Source: Prorocentrum cordatum
Taxonomy: Eukaryota > Sar > Dinophyceae > Prorocentrales > Prorocentraceae
Reading direction: 5' to 3'
Assembly (NCBI GenBank): GCA_963575745.1
Contig: CAUYUJ010018727.1
Coordinates: forward strand, 571,393-635,392
Length of the DNA stretch: 64,000 bases
Shown here: piece by piece, positions 1-8,935 of the stretch
How positions within the stretch are numbered: position 1 is the first letter of the stretch
Layout of the letters: every line of letters starts with the position of its first letter
Translations under genes and position numbers: made by a program
The notes under the pieces: model-generated
The model's database searches: none
What the model saw: the letters and a program-made list of their open reading frames with translations, nothing else
What the model was told of the DNA's origin: nothing

Positions 1-101
1 AAAAGCAACGATGAGTTCATGCATACATTGATTCATACATTAAGCATGTATTAAATATCTCATGTTTTTAACAATCCTATGTATTAAAAACTGCCCTCCA
101 A
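1..101. repeat. Family H miniature inverted-repeat element, cut by window edge
   Basis: The AT-rich start matches 42440-42543, sharing AACGATGAGTTCATGC, then CATGTATTAAAAA and ending in ACTGCC. The 42.4 kb copy shows both inverted ends (GTGCCGTTTTTTATACATG against CATGTATTCAAAAACTGCC). Only the right part is inside this window. Confidence 0.6.
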
Positions 102-174
102 GGTCCCAGGGGTGGGCCCCAAATGTGTGGTCATGCGGAAATCCCACGACGCCCGGGACGGGGGTCGACGTATC

Positions 175-332
175 TCAGGAGGGGAACAAACACACAGACA
201 CAATGAATCGTCGATCCCCAAGAATATATGGTAAAATATGGGAATTGGGCGGGAAGCCAAAAACTTGGAAATCCAGGAACATGTGGGAAATCAGTTTATT
301 TTTGTGTATTTATTTGTGTGCCCTTGGGCCCC
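175..332. repeat. Family A miniature element, copy 1
   Basis: A ~160-bp unit starting CAGGAGGGGA, then ACACACAGACACAAT, an AAAATATGGGAA core, and ending TTTATTTGTGTG before GGGCCCC. The left ACACACAGACACAA and right TTTGTGTGTATTTATTTGTG are imperfect inverted repeats. Six copies occur in the window. Confidence 0.75.
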
Positions 333-507
333 TTGAGTATCTCCTGCTAGGAAGGGGTGGGCGAGGTCCGAGGCGCTGGGCTCGAGCAGGCCTCTGCTTC
401 TTCGTGCCCTGCCTCCCGGGGCCCGCCCCGGGCCCCGGGGACCGCGGAGAGCTTCTCCGGGAGGGGGGGGAGAAATTGTTCCGAGGAGGAAGAGGTACTC
501 TGCACGA

Positions 508-709
508 ACGAGATGGGCACGGAAAGAATGGGTACGATGCCCAACAGCAGTTCCTGTTCATTTTGAACAGGACTCGCTGTCCCCGCCGCCGCGGCCTGTG
601 TCCATTCGAGAGAAGGCCGCCTGCCCAGCAGCGGCCGCTGTTAGTTTGGGGCAACATTTGTTGTTGGGCATTGTACCCATTCTTTCCGTACCCATTTCGG
701 GCGTCCAAA
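508..709. repeat. Family G miniature element with ~45-bp TIRs, copy 1
   Basis: GATGGGCACGGAAAGAATGG...GATGCCCAACA at the left is the inverse of TGTTGGGCATTGTACCCATT...GGGCGTCCA at the right. Internal CCTGTTCATTTTGAACAGG is itself palindromic. The second copy at 42925-43133 is in the opposite orientation. Confidence 0.75.
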
Positions 710-775
710 GGTACCCATGCCTCCACTTTCCCCTCGTCTGCCTTTTTTGGAGGCCTCTTGGGCCTCCGTCGTCGC

Positions 776-850
776 CACCGCTGGATTTGCCTCGAGGTCC
801 TGGTCAGGATGCGCCCCAGGAGAGGAGCGGCGGTATTCTTGTGGTTCCCC
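776..850 (+). pseudogene. Fragment of a repeated coding segment (HxWIxLEVLxRMR)
   Basis: The frame beginning at 776 reads HRWICLEVLVRMRPRRG. It aligns with HGWIRLEILARMRLG on the minus strand near 57.6 kb and more weakly with RRCICLDALARNQRG near 41.6 kb. The shared amino acids despite different bases suggest descent from a coding sequence. No start, end or known domain is visible. Confidence 0.35.
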
Positions 851-1221
851 CCACTGCACCAGATGGATCCCGCTGGGAGCATCCTTTGCCCCGTCGGCCC
901 ATCCTCAGCGACTTTCGCTGGCCAACATCCTTCGAAAAACGTTTACGTGGCCCTTTCAAGGCCCTTGCATCCTTACCGCGCGTCCTTACTATACGGGTTG
1001 ACTGTATCCCCCCGTCTTCCTCGATTTTCTTGGCGCCCATCCAGTCCAGACATCCCTGTCGCTTCCGCGGGGACGGGAGAGTCAGGGGCAACGTTCAGGG
1101 GGGGATAAGCTCGGGGCGCTCGAGGTGTTCGAGCATTTTTATTTAATTACTGGCTCTGGGCGGTGTTCCAGCCTCAGGATGCTCTCCAGCGGCTGGGCCT
1201 CGCCGACGTTAGGGGGGGATA
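851..1221. other. No gene seen
   Basis: GC-rich sequence with open frames in several phases but no coherent protein. The stretch at 1150-1210 resembles family Y (GCGGTGTTCCAGCCTC, GATGCTCTCCAGC). Confidence 0.4.
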
Positions 1222-1440
1222 AAGAGGAGGAGGAGGAGCAGGAGGAGGAGGAGGAGGAGGAGCAGGAGCAGGAGGAGGAGGAGCAGGAGGAGGAGGAGGA
1301 GCAGGAGGAGGAGCACGAAGATGATGATGATGAGGAGGAGGAGGAGCAGGAGCAGGAGGAGGAGGAGGAGCAGGAGGACCAGGAGGAGGACCAGGAGGAG
1401 GAGGAGGAGGAGCAGGAGGAGGAGGAGGAACAGGAAGAGG
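1222..1440. repeat. (GGA)n / (GGAGCA)n microsatellite
   Basis: About 220 bp of GGA triplets with regular AGC interruptions and one GATGATGATGAT block. Glu-rich and Leu-rich open frames over it are repeat artefacts. Confidence 0.9.
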
Positions 1441-1645
1441 ATACGCCCAGGGCGCTCGAGGTCGTCGAGCACTCTCCGTCTTTTGCCGGCTCTGCCGGCT
1501 TTGGGCGGTGCTCTCCGGCCTCGGGGGGCGCAAACCTTCCAGCGGCTGCGCCTCGCCGCCGAGAGGGCGCTCCGTGGCCTGCCCCCCCCCCCCTGGATCG
1601 CCCGGGGCACGGCCGCCGGAAGCACGGGTGATGTGGTCACGCTTC

Positions 1646-2046
1646 AAGCAGTGGCGAAGCGTCCTGGCCCGCCTATAGCCCTACCAAACAATGTTCTAAG
1701 AACCTTTTGTGGATTCCACGAAATATTCTTAGAACATATCTGGCGGAGTCTGTCTTGTTTTATCACATCGGGTTTATTCAGGAGGGAAAGAAACACACAG
1801 ACACAATTAATCGGCGATTCCTCAGAAAATATGGGAAAATATGGGAAGTGGGGGGGAAGACAAAAACCCAGAAAATATAGGAAAATATGGGAAATCGTTT
1901 TATTTGTGTGTATTTATTTGTGTGTCCCAGTTCCCTTTCATTTATGTTCTAAGAACATTGTTTTTGTTCTTAGAACACTTTTGGGGGTTCTAAGAACATT
2001 TCGTGGTAGGAGTACAGAAATGCCAGGACGGTCGGTCCCTGCTCAA
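1646..2046. repeat. Family B miniature element with ~58-bp TIRs, copy 1, interrupted by family A
   Basis: Left end AAGCAGTGGCGAAGCGTCCT and right end GGACGGTCGGTCCCTGCTC are inverse ends. They extend inward through CCTACCA to TGTTCTAAGAAC. Compared with the intact copy at 43841-44072, this one carries an extra ~155-bp family A element at 1779-1932. Confidence 0.8.
1779..1932. repeat. Family A miniature element, copy 2, nested in family B
   Basis: Full-length A unit (CAGGAGGGAAAG to TGTGTCCCAG). It sits between GTTTTATCACATCGG and ATGTTCTAAG, which are nearly adjacent in the uninterrupted B copy at 43841-44072. A therefore moved after B. Confidence 0.8.
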
Positions 2047-2107
2047 ACGCTGTGGCGGGAAGTCGGCTCGAGGGGGGGGGGGGGGGGCGCATTCTAGGCC
2101 TCCTGGG

Positions 2108-2275
2108 TGGGGTCCGCATCGTCGATGCGTCGGCGGAGGAGGAGGATCGCGCCGCATCGTCGGAGGATCGCGCCGCATCGTCGATGCATCGGCGATACGA
2201 CTCAATACGGAGCCCGATTTCCTCCACGCTGGCGTCGCCGATGTATCGCCGACGTCGCCGAAGCCCGAGTGATGT
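2108..2275. repeat. Family V element (GATGCATCGGCGAT-rich), copy
   Basis: Repeated GGATCGCGCCGCATCG and GATGCATCGGCGAT, then GGAGCCC and GTCGCCGATGTATCGCC. It is related to 43139-43375, 44497-44605 and 21775-22015. The best copy has GGGGTCGGAGGAT ends facing ATCCTCCGACCCC. Confidence 0.5.
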
Positions 2276-2320
2276 GGTCCGAACGTTGGGGGGCCACGCT
2301 GTGGCAGGAAGTGGGCTCAG

Positions 2321-2476
2321 GGTTAAGTCGGGCGTGTCCCTCTACAGGCGGAATATTCTAAAATAGTCAACGAAGCAGTCTGGGGACGGTGCTTCTATTT
2401 TCTCTGGCTTAAAAAAAAAAAACATGTTTCGCCCAACATCCGCCTGTAGGAGGACATGCCCGATCTGAGCTTGGGG
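2321..2476. repeat. Family E miniature element with ~28-bp TIRs, copy 1
   Basis: Starts AAGTCGGGCGTGTCCCTCTA and ends TGTAGGAGGACATGCCCGAT, which are inverse ends. The interior is AT-rich, including a run of A. Six copies occur in the window. Confidence 0.75.
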
Positions 2477-2499
2477 GACGCGTTGACCCGCCGCCGCAA

Positions 2500-2670
2500 G
2501 CATGGATCCGGGGGGCGTGGATCAGCGACGGGCCCCGCTTCCGTGGGAAGTCGCGGATGCCTGCCGCCAGACGAGGCGGCACGGGCCGCATGTTTGGGAG
2601 GGCACCTCCCCCGACCCATGGATGTGGCGACCGCGCGCCAAATCCATGAATCATTGCTCCATGTTTGCGC
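2500..2670. repeat. Family D repeat, copy 1
   Basis: CATGGATCCGGGGGGCGTGG, GCGACGGGCCCCG, AGTCGCGGATGCC, GGGAGGGCACCTCCCCCGA and GCGACCGCGCGCC recur in the same order at 26430-26600. It begins and ends with CATGGATC/GATCCATG-like palindromes. Confidence 0.65.
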
Positions 2671-2682
2671 GCCCCCGAGCAC

Positions 2683-2826
2683 TGATCCGCAATCGCCCAA
2701 TCATCGCCGACATGGGCCCGATGGCCCCCCCTCGCCCATGGCCGTGCGGAGTCGCTGCCGGGGGCCGAAGTTATCGCCGACCTTGAGCGGCGGTGTATCA
2801 CCGACTCTGGGTCGATGGCTTCTCCA
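2683..2826. repeat. Family C-related element, degraded
   Basis: Shares the order AATCGCCCA...ATCGCCGA...GGCCCGATGGCC...GGGGGCC...ATCGCCGA...GGTCGATG with the intact 18.2 kb copy. The G-run ends are lost. Confidence 0.45.
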
Positions 2827-2927
2827 TGAGCGTGTCCTTCCCTGGCGCTGCCCTTCAGAGAGGGAGGGGGCGGAAAGAGTGAAGGGGGGAGCTGAGGGAG
2901 AGCATGTCAAGAATTATCGGGGAGGAG

Positions 2928-2985
2928 AGGTGGGGAGGAGGAGGAGGAGGAGGAGGAGGTGGAGGAGGAGGAGGAGGAGGAGGAA
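2928..2985. repeat. (GGA)n microsatellite
   Basis: About 55 bp of GGA with a single GGT interruption. Confidence 0.9.
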
Positions 2986-3264
2986 ACGGAGTGAGAATGG
3001 AACGGGGTTTGTGGGGGCGGGGGCGTAATTATGGGTGTCGTCGCTGTCGTCCTTGGGATTATGTAATCGTCCTTTCCAAAATCCAAAATCAGCCAAAGCA
3101 GCAGAACGCAATGTTTCAATATTCCCCCCCCTGTGCGTTTCTCTGAATCGCTACCCTACATTATCGCTCCACGCTCCTTCTATCAATATTTGGACTCCGT
3201 CCCTCACCACCGCGCTACAGATACCCGGCACCACCGCACATGCCCGCTTTGAAATCCCTGGCAG

Positions 3265-3345
3265 GAGAGCTTGAAGTATGCTGTCGTCAAGCTCAACATC
3301 GAGCGGAAGAAGAAGCGCCTCGCGCTTAAGAAGCGGAGGGCAGGG
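3265..3345 (+). CDS. Candidate internal exon, lysine/arginine-rich
   Basis: After GGCAG at 3260-3264 the frame reads ESLKYAVVKLNIERKKKRLA followed by LKKRRA, with mostly G or C in third positions. It is an isolated codon-like island with a splice-acceptor-like start and runs into G-rich non-coding DNA after 3345. The rest of the gene is not visible, and no family was recognised. It could be chance, because the track is only ~27 codons. Confidence 0.3.
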
Positions 3346-3455
3346 GAAGGGAGGGGAGGACAGAGTCCGTTTCGATCCGAGTAAGTCAGAGAAGTCGGCA
3401 CTGGAACTGGAATTGGGCAGGAGGGAGAACGCTCCGAGGCGGGAATTTTGTACAT

Positions 3456-3512
3456 GACCACCGCCTGGAGGGTCATTTTTCGGAGCCTCGGCAGGCGGTG
3501 GATATGGATATA
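3456..3512. repeat. Family M short repeat, copy 1
   Basis: GACCACCGCCTGGAGGGTCA then GCCTCGGCAGGCGGTGGATA has CCACCGCC/GGCGGTGG ends. It recurs at 15427-15490, 17507-17560 and 29535-29585, three times beside TA- or CA-rich microsatellites. Confidence 0.5.
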
Positions 3513-3534
3513 TTTGGGCCCCCTGGGGCCGAAA

Positions 3535-3536
<2 letters not shown>

Positions 3537-3573
<37 letters not shown>
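3537..3573. repeat. (TA)n microsatellite
   Basis: About 37 bp of alternating TA beside family M. A similar TA run follows the copy at 15.4 kb. Confidence 0.95.
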
Positions 3574-3577
<4 letters not shown>

Positions 3578-3582
<5 letters not shown>

Positions 3583-3633
3583 AGACTGCAGTGGCGCTTC
3601 GCGCCATGCACCTTGGTCCTTGAAGTTTGGTAC
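3578..3633. repeat. Short dispersed repeat (copy at 4454-4510)
   Basis: ATACAAGACTGCAGTGGCGC then TTCGCGCCATGCACCTTGG matches 4454-4497 with three differences. Its GGCGCTTCGCGCC core is palindromic. Confidence 0.55.
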
Positions 3634-3825
3634 GCAGGCGGAATAGCAGGAAGGTCAAGCCGAGAATTTAGCGATAACTCCTTGTTGCCTTTTCCGGCAT
3701 CGCCGCTATGATAATGTTATTGATTTATCTTTCCTCCATGTTTTTTTTTTTTCTTCTCATGTTCGCCATACCCTGCGCATTCTCCCTATCCTTCTCAGCT
3801 TTTTTTTTGCGGAGGCTCCTCCTGG

Positions 3826-4340
3826 GAGAGCCGCTGGGGGCCTAAAAAAAGTGGTTTCAGGCTTTCTTAAGGCCTTCTGGAGGCCTCCTGGGCGTATTCT
3901 GAGGCCTCTGGGGGCTTCCTCGGGCCACCCTATGGAGCTCTCTGAGGGCTATCTTGGACCTGTGTTGTGCCGTTTTGGGGCTCTCTTGGACTGCCTGCAA
4001 GCCCTTTAGGATGGTTGTGAGGCGATTTTGGAGCCTCCCAGGCGGCTTCGGACGCCCAGAAGACCGCCGTCTTGGAGCGTCGGGAAGCCGAAAAGAGGAG
4101 AACCCCCAAATTCACCCAAAACTAATAGAAAATCAATGATTTGTGCCTCTTGGGAGTGCTCTTGGAGGCCTCTTTGGGGCCGTCCTGGAGGCCTCTTGGG
4201 CCATCTTGAGGTCACGTCGGTCACTCTTGGAGCGCTCTTGCGCTGTGGGGGTCTCTGAGACGTCTCCGATGACCCTCCTGATCGCCCTAGGTGTGCTGGG
4301 AAGGCTTGGCAAACCGCCCTGCGAGGCCAGGGGGCCGCTT
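3826..4340. repeat. Degenerate ~12-bp array, family O, CTTGGGGCC orientation
   Basis: Irregular repeats of CTCTTGGGGGCC-like units, mostly 11-13 bp apart. Near 4075-4150 they are interrupted by a less GC-rich core holding AGAAAATCAATGATTTGTGC. Repeating open frames (GLLG/PRRP types) follow from the 12-bp period. Confidence 0.75.
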
Positions 4341-4847
4341 TAGGGCCCGTCCGGAGGGTCCCAAAGCCCCAGTTCCCGGGAGTCCGGTTTGGGGGGGGGG
4401 GGGGATGGGTTTTCCCCCCGCCCGGGCTTCTAAAAATATAGGAAGAGGAATATAGATACAAGACTGCATTGGCGCTTCGCGCCATGCGTCTTGGGCCTCT
4501 GAGTTTCGCAGAATTTGGCCGTTCGCGCCATCCTCTTTGGCCTTGAGCTGCGGCCGGCTACTGTTAAGTTGTGTTTTGACCGAATCTCGGGGCGGACATT
4601 CCCATGTGTCGGCGAGAACGCCGGAGGCCCCGGAAGAACGAAAAACTGTCGGCAAACCTTTGTCCTCGAACTTCGAATTTGGATCCCCTGCCTTCCTCTC
4701 TGGATCCTTGACCATTGAACCTCGATCCTCAAAAGTCGAACCTCGATCTTCTTAGGAAGTGCACCGAATCCCAGGTTCGCAACGGATTTCCGGGAATTTT
4801 GTTGCGGACCCAGGATTCGGGTCAGCTTAATGTACGTCGTAGGCTTT
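4341..4847. other. No gene seen; short repeat at 4454-4510
   Basis: Contains the second copy of the 3578 repeat and a run of short CTCGATCCTC-like near-repeats at 4715-4750. No coherent coding frame was found. Confidence 0.4.
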
Positions 4848-5165
4848 TCTGGAGGTCTTCTGTGGTCCGTCTTGGAACCCTCTTGGGCCGTCCTGGGGCC
4901 TCCTTGGGTCGTTTTGGAGAGCTTGGGCCCTCTAGGGGCCTTCTGAAGCCACCTTCGGCGCTCTTGGGGGCCTCCATTGGCCGTCTTGGGGGCCTCAAAT
5001 GGCCCTCTTGGGTTTCTCTTGGGAGCCTTTTTGGGACCTCTTGGGCCCCTTTTGGGCAGTCTTGGGGCTCTCTGGGCCAGTCTTGGGGCCCTCTTGGGCC
5101 ATCTTGAGATTCTCTGGGGGGCCTCTTGGGCCGTCTTGGGGCGATATCGGGGGCTCATCCAACCG
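4848..5165. repeat. Family O ~12-bp array, CTTGGGGCC orientation
   Basis: Dense CTTGGGGCC units. They stop at GGCTCATCCAACCG, just before the 90-bp tandem array. Confidence 0.75.
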
Positions 5166-5214
5166 TTTTGGACGCTGGTACGACCCAGAAAACGGACATG
5201 CTAAAAATGCGCGT

Positions 5215-5875
5215 TGCATTTTCTCGACGCCAGAGGGGGTGTGCAAGGGGGTAGTCTCTCACCGCGGTCTCTATACGCGCCAATGTGGCAGGGCCTAGTA
5301 GGCGTGGCACTTTCTCGACACCAGAGGGGGTGCGCAAGGGGGTGGTCTCTCACCTCGGTCCCTATACGCGCCAATGTCGCAGGGCCTAGCAGGCGTGGCA
5401 CTTTCTCGACACCAGAAGGGGTGCGCAGGGGGTAGTCTCTCACCGCGGTCTCTATACGCGCCAATGTCGCAGGGCCTAGCAGGCGTGGCACTTTCTCGAC
5501 ACCAGAGGGGGTGCGCAGGGGGCGGTCTCTCTCTGCGGTCTTACGCGCCATTGTCGCAGGGCCCAGCAGGCGCGGCACTTTCTCGACACCAGAGGGGGTG
5601 CGCAGGGGGTAGTCTCTCACCGCGGCCGCTATCCACGACACTGTCGAAAAGCTTAGCAGGCGCGGCAATTTCTCGACACCAGAGGGTGTGCGCTGGGAGT
5701 GGTCTCTGGTCCGGCTTCTTTCCACCACGTTGTCGAAAAGCCTAGCAGGCGCGGCAATGCCTCGACGCCACAGGGGGCGCGCAGTGGGTGGTCATTGGGC
5801 GCGGCCGCTATCCCCGACACTGCCGCAAAGCCTATTGCAGCAGGCGTGGCTGTTTCTGGACACTACTGGGGGTGC
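5215..5875. repeat. Tandem array of ~90-bp units (family N), about 8 copies
   Basis: Each unit contains TTTCTCGACACCAGAGGGGG, GTGCGCA, GTCTCTCACCGCGG, TACGCGCCAATGTCGCAGGG and CTAGCAGGCGTGGCAC. The TTCTCGAC starts at 5221, 5312, 5403, 5493, 5580, 5670, 5759 and ~5853 give spacings of 87-94 bp. Units diverge towards the right end. One minus frame stays open over most of it, which follows from 90 being a multiple of 3. Confidence 0.9.
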
Positions 5876-5922
5876 GGATGCATGGTTTCTAAGTGCGGTG
5901 CTTATCCACGGCACTGCCCTGA

Positions 5923-5944
5923 TCCGTAAATTTCGCGGCTCAAG
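5923..5944 (+). other. Possible very degenerate spliced-leader relict
   Basis: This 22-bp stretch begins TCCGTA and ends GGCTCAAG like the dinoflagellate leader, with exactly the leader length, but the middle eight bases differ. A 26-bp direct duplication (CTGAAAGATCGAAGTCAGCA) follows. Coincidence is quite possible. Confidence 0.2.
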
Positions 5945-6175
5945 CCGATCTGAAAGATCGAAGTCAGCACCTGATCTGAAAGATCGAAGTCAGCACCCTC
6001 AGTCCAGGTTCCCACTGCAACTGCTTCTAAATGTTTGATGGATGGCTAATGTGGCTCGTGGTGGTGGCGATGGCAGTGGTAGCATAGTGCACACAGGACA
6101 TAGAAATACATATGTGGGGTTCCTCGGTAGTGTAATGTTTGCATTGGTTTTTAATTGTTTTTGGGGGTTCTCGCC

Positions 6176-6386
6176 TTTTCGGGCCCAGAAGGGCCTTAAA
6201 CGGGCTAAGAGTTCCCAAAGATCGTCCCCAGACGGCCCCACAGGTTCCAAAAGGGCCCCAAAACGGTCCAAGAGGGCACCTCAGACGTCCCCAGAGGGCC
6301 CCAAAACAGTCCGAGAGGGCCCCAAGACGCCTCCAAGAGAGCCACAAGTGGGCCCCACGAGGCTCCTAAGTGGGCCCGAAGAGGCG
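6176..6386. repeat. Family O array, GGCCCCAAGA orientation
   Basis: Units such as GGCCCCAAAACGGTCCAAGA run on the strand opposite to the 3.8-5.2 kb arrays. It is preceded by GGGTTCTCGCCTTTTCGG, a lead-in also seen in altered form before other O arrays. Confidence 0.75.
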
Positions 6387-6496
6387 ATGTAGGGACTGGG
6401 CTGCTTGGGTGTGGTGTCTATGCTGGCCCCAAGCCGGTCCAAGAGTCCCAAAACTGTCCAAAAGGACAACCAAAAGACACTCAAGAAGCCCCAGAG

Positions 6497-6720
6497 ACGC
6501 CAAGGAACACCATGGCTCCCCACAGCGAGCGCTGATGTAACAAGGTCTTGATACCAAGGCTCCCCAGAGCGCGGTGACGTAAAGAGCTCTGAACAGCAAG
6601 GCTCCCAATAGCGAGCGGCAACGTAAAAGTCTCTGAACACCAGGGCTCCCAACGGAGAGCGGTAACGCAACAAGCTTTGAACGCCAAGATTCCCAAGAGC
6701 AAAGGGTGGCATGAGCCCTC
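6497..6720. repeat. Tandem array of ~45-bp units with TGACGTAA-like core (family P), array 1
   Basis: About five units of the form CAAGGCTCCC, AGAGCG, GGTGACGTAA, CAAGCTCTGAACAC. The 8-mer varies (TGATGTAA, TGACGTAA, CAACGTAA, TAACGCAA). The same array recurs at 7640-7870. Confidence 0.8.
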
Positions 6721-6734
6721 TCGAGCAAGTTTCT

Positions 6735-7050
6735 GCAGCGTTCCTTCCGTTTCCGTGCTGGCCCAGGTGACGGAAAGAGCGAGGTACGAGCGAGAGACAT
6801 TTCTCAGGGGGTGAAGCCCTTATAGGGAGGGGGTCCGGGGGAGGGGGCAAGCCCGAAGATAATGGTCTATTGGCCGCGTTTCCTTTTTGTATGTTCTCGA
6901 GGGAAGCGGCTCCCCGGCGGCTCCCATGGCCTGTTTCTTCATATTTTCTCAAGTGACGGAATAACGGAAAGAGCGAGGTACGAGTGATGACGTTTTGGTG
7001 TGGGCGAAGCCCTTAAGGGAGGGGGTCCAGGGGGGGGAAGCGCGAGTACA
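6735..7050. repeat. Repeated module flanking the family P arrays
   Basis: GGTGACGGAAAGAGCGAGGT and GAAGCCCTTATAGGGAGGGG near 6768-6835 recur at 6953-7027 with ACGGAAAGAGCGAGGTACGA and GAAGCCCTTAAGGGAGGGGG. TTTCCGTTTCCGTGCTGG at 6747 recurs as TTTCCGTTTCTGTGCCGG at 7912. No gene was seen. Confidence 0.6.
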
Positions 7051-7127
7051 GTGGTCTTATGGCCGTTTTTGGCAGTTTTCCCTCGGATGTTTTGTACGTT
7101 TTTCTGGTTTCTCCCCTGTTCCGCCCC

Positions 7128-7640
7128 AGAAGAGCCCAAGATCGCCCAAGACAGCCCAAGACGGCCCAACAGGCCTCCAAGAGGCCCCCAAGAGGCGCCC
7201 AAGGGGCGTCCCAAGAGGGCCCCAAGAGGCCAAAATCACTGATTTTCCCTAGGAAGCGTGCATGTTCAGCATATACGGCTTTTCGACTTGCACTGCGTTG
7301 ACGACGGCCCAAGAAGCCCCCACGACCTTGAGGACGGTCCCAGAGGTCCCAAAGACCGCCCCCAGACGGCCCAAGAGGCTCCCAAGAGGCCCCCAAAACG
7401 ACCCAAGAGGGCCCCAAGACGGCCCAAGAGGCGCCCACGACGGCCCAGGAGGGCCCCAAGACGGCCCCAAGAGGGAGACCACGAACCGAAAAGTCTAGCC
7501 TTTCGCCCCAAGAAGCTCCCAGGAGACCCCAAGAGCTCCCCAAGAAGCCCCAAGAGGCCCACAAGAGGCCACCAAAGGGGCTCGAAAAGGGCTGCAATTG
7601 GACTCTCAAGAAGGCCCAGAGAAGCCCAACAAAGAGCGAT
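7128..7640. repeat. Family O array, GGCCCCAAGA orientation
   Basis: Long C-rich 12-bp array, broken at 7233-7300 by AAATCACTGATTTTCCCTAG, which is related to the core of the 4.1 kb array. Confidence 0.75.
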
Positions 7641-7870
7641 CGGTAACGCAAAAAGCTCTTCACACCAAGGCTCCCCAGAGCGAACGGTGACGTAAACAGG
7701 CTGATCAGACCAAGGCTCCCAGCAGGGAGCGGTGACGTAACAAGTTCCTGACACCAAGGCCTAGTCAAGGCTCAGGAACGAGCGGCAACGCAACAATCTC
7801 TGAACACCAAGGCTCCCAAAAGCGCGGGGTGACGTAACAAGCTTTCAACGCCACGGTTCCCAGTACGAAC
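7640..7870. repeat. Family P ~45-bp array, array 2
   Basis: Five units with CCAAGGCTCCC, GGTGACGTAAAC, GGTGACGTAACAAG, CAACGCAACAA and GGTGACGTAACAAG, again followed by the TTTCCGTTTCTGTG module. It is paralogous to 6497-6720 in order and sequence. Confidence 0.8.
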
Positions 7871-7935
7871 GGTGGTGTGAGTAATTTCGGTTTCTGTTTC
7901 TGAAGCGCTCTTTCCGTTTCTGTGCCGGACCCAGG

Positions 7936-8412
7936 TGAACTGGCCAGAGGGCCCCAAGACGGCCCAAGAGGGCCCCCAAACGGTTTCTGAGGGCCCCAAG
8001 ACGGCCCCAAGGGATTTTGATTTCTTTGGTCTGCAGGTTTTTCGGGTTTCCCCTTTTGAGTCTTAGAAGGGCCCCAGACGGCCCAAGAGGCCCCAAAGAT
8101 CGTCCCAAGACGGCCCCAGAGGCGCCCCAAAGGGGCCCAAAACGATCCAAGAGGGCATCCAGATGGGCCCAAGACGGCCCAAGAGGCCCCAAAGATCGTC
8201 CCAAGACGGCCCCAGAGGCTCCCCAAAGGGGCCGAGAACGGTCCAAGAGGGGCCCCCAGACGGCCCAAGAGGTCACGGGAGGTTCCCAAGAGGGCCCATA
8301 GAGGGCCCTAAGACGGCCCAAGCCCGCCAAGACGACCCAAGAGGTCCCGGGACGGCCCACGAGGGCTCCAAAACGGCCCAAAGCGCCTCAAACGGACCCC
8401 CAGGAATATAAC
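7936..8412. repeat. Family O array, GGCCCCAAGA orientation
   Basis: Nearly continuous C-rich 12-bp units with an AT-rich insert at 8015-8062 (GATTTTGATTTCTTTGG). Confidence 0.75.
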
Positions 8413-8540
8413 CCATCGACGACCGAATCTGGCGCAGGGGGAAACCCTTGCGTCTGGGCCAGGGGTGGTAGCCCATCATCTGCCGAATCGGGGGAAGGGG
8501 GAAACCCTTGACTCCGAGCCGCTGGTGGTAACCCATCGAC
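8409..8540. repeat. Tandem repeat of ~60-bp unit, about 2.3 copies
   Basis: AACCCATCGACGACCGAATC, AGGGGGAAACCCTTG and GGGTGGTA recur about 60 bp apart, with a third partial unit at 8529. Confidence 0.75.
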
Positions 8541-8817
8541 GACGAAACCGAGCGATGACAACGACGACGACGACGACGACGAGCGACGAGCGACGAGCGA
8601 CGGGCGAGGACGATGACGAGCGATGTGGACGACGACGCCACGAGGTTACCGCGAGAAGATAGAACAATCAAGATTGTTCTCCCACAGACCAACGCATCAC
8701 GAGCGAAGTAATGGCACATTTTTGTTTGTTTGTCATTTTTGGCCATAGACGGCCCAAGTCAGCCCAAAGAGCGCGTCAGAGGGCCCCGCGCCGGCCCAAG
8801 ACAGTCCCAACAGCGCT
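8541..8817. other. (CGA)n run then unannotated DNA
   Basis: ACGACGACGACGACGAGCGA-type triplets cover 8558-8640. The rest to the leader relict holds a short family O piece (8748-8816) and no gene. Confidence 0.6.
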
Positions 8818-8841
8818 TCCGTAGCCATTTTTGTTTTCAAG
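8818..8841 (+). other. Decayed spliced-leader (SL) relict at the 5' end of a retrogene
   Basis: TCCGTAGCCATTTT matches the first 14 of 22 leader bases exactly. Then TGTTTT and a terminal CAAG replace GGCTCAAG. It lies 95 bp upstream of an ATG that opens a long intronless frame, the arrangement expected when a trans-spliced mRNA is copied back into the genome. The next bases (CTTCCC) are not a splice donor, so this is not an SL RNA gene. Confidence 0.6.
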
Positions 8842-8935
8842 CTTCCCTGGTTTATCTGATTCGTTGGTTTTCGGTCGCTTTGCCGCTACTCCCCGTCGAG
8901 TATATAGGACGGTTGCAACTGCCTCTGTCCAGGCG

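Noticed and set aside
5215-5875. CRISPR array
   Set aside because: Units are ~90 bp tandem copies without unique spacers, in a eukaryotic context.
7013-7768. 251-codon minus frame with GLLGASWGLLG repeats
   Set aside because: Produced by the 12-bp family O units. Similar peptides arise from every such array on either strand.
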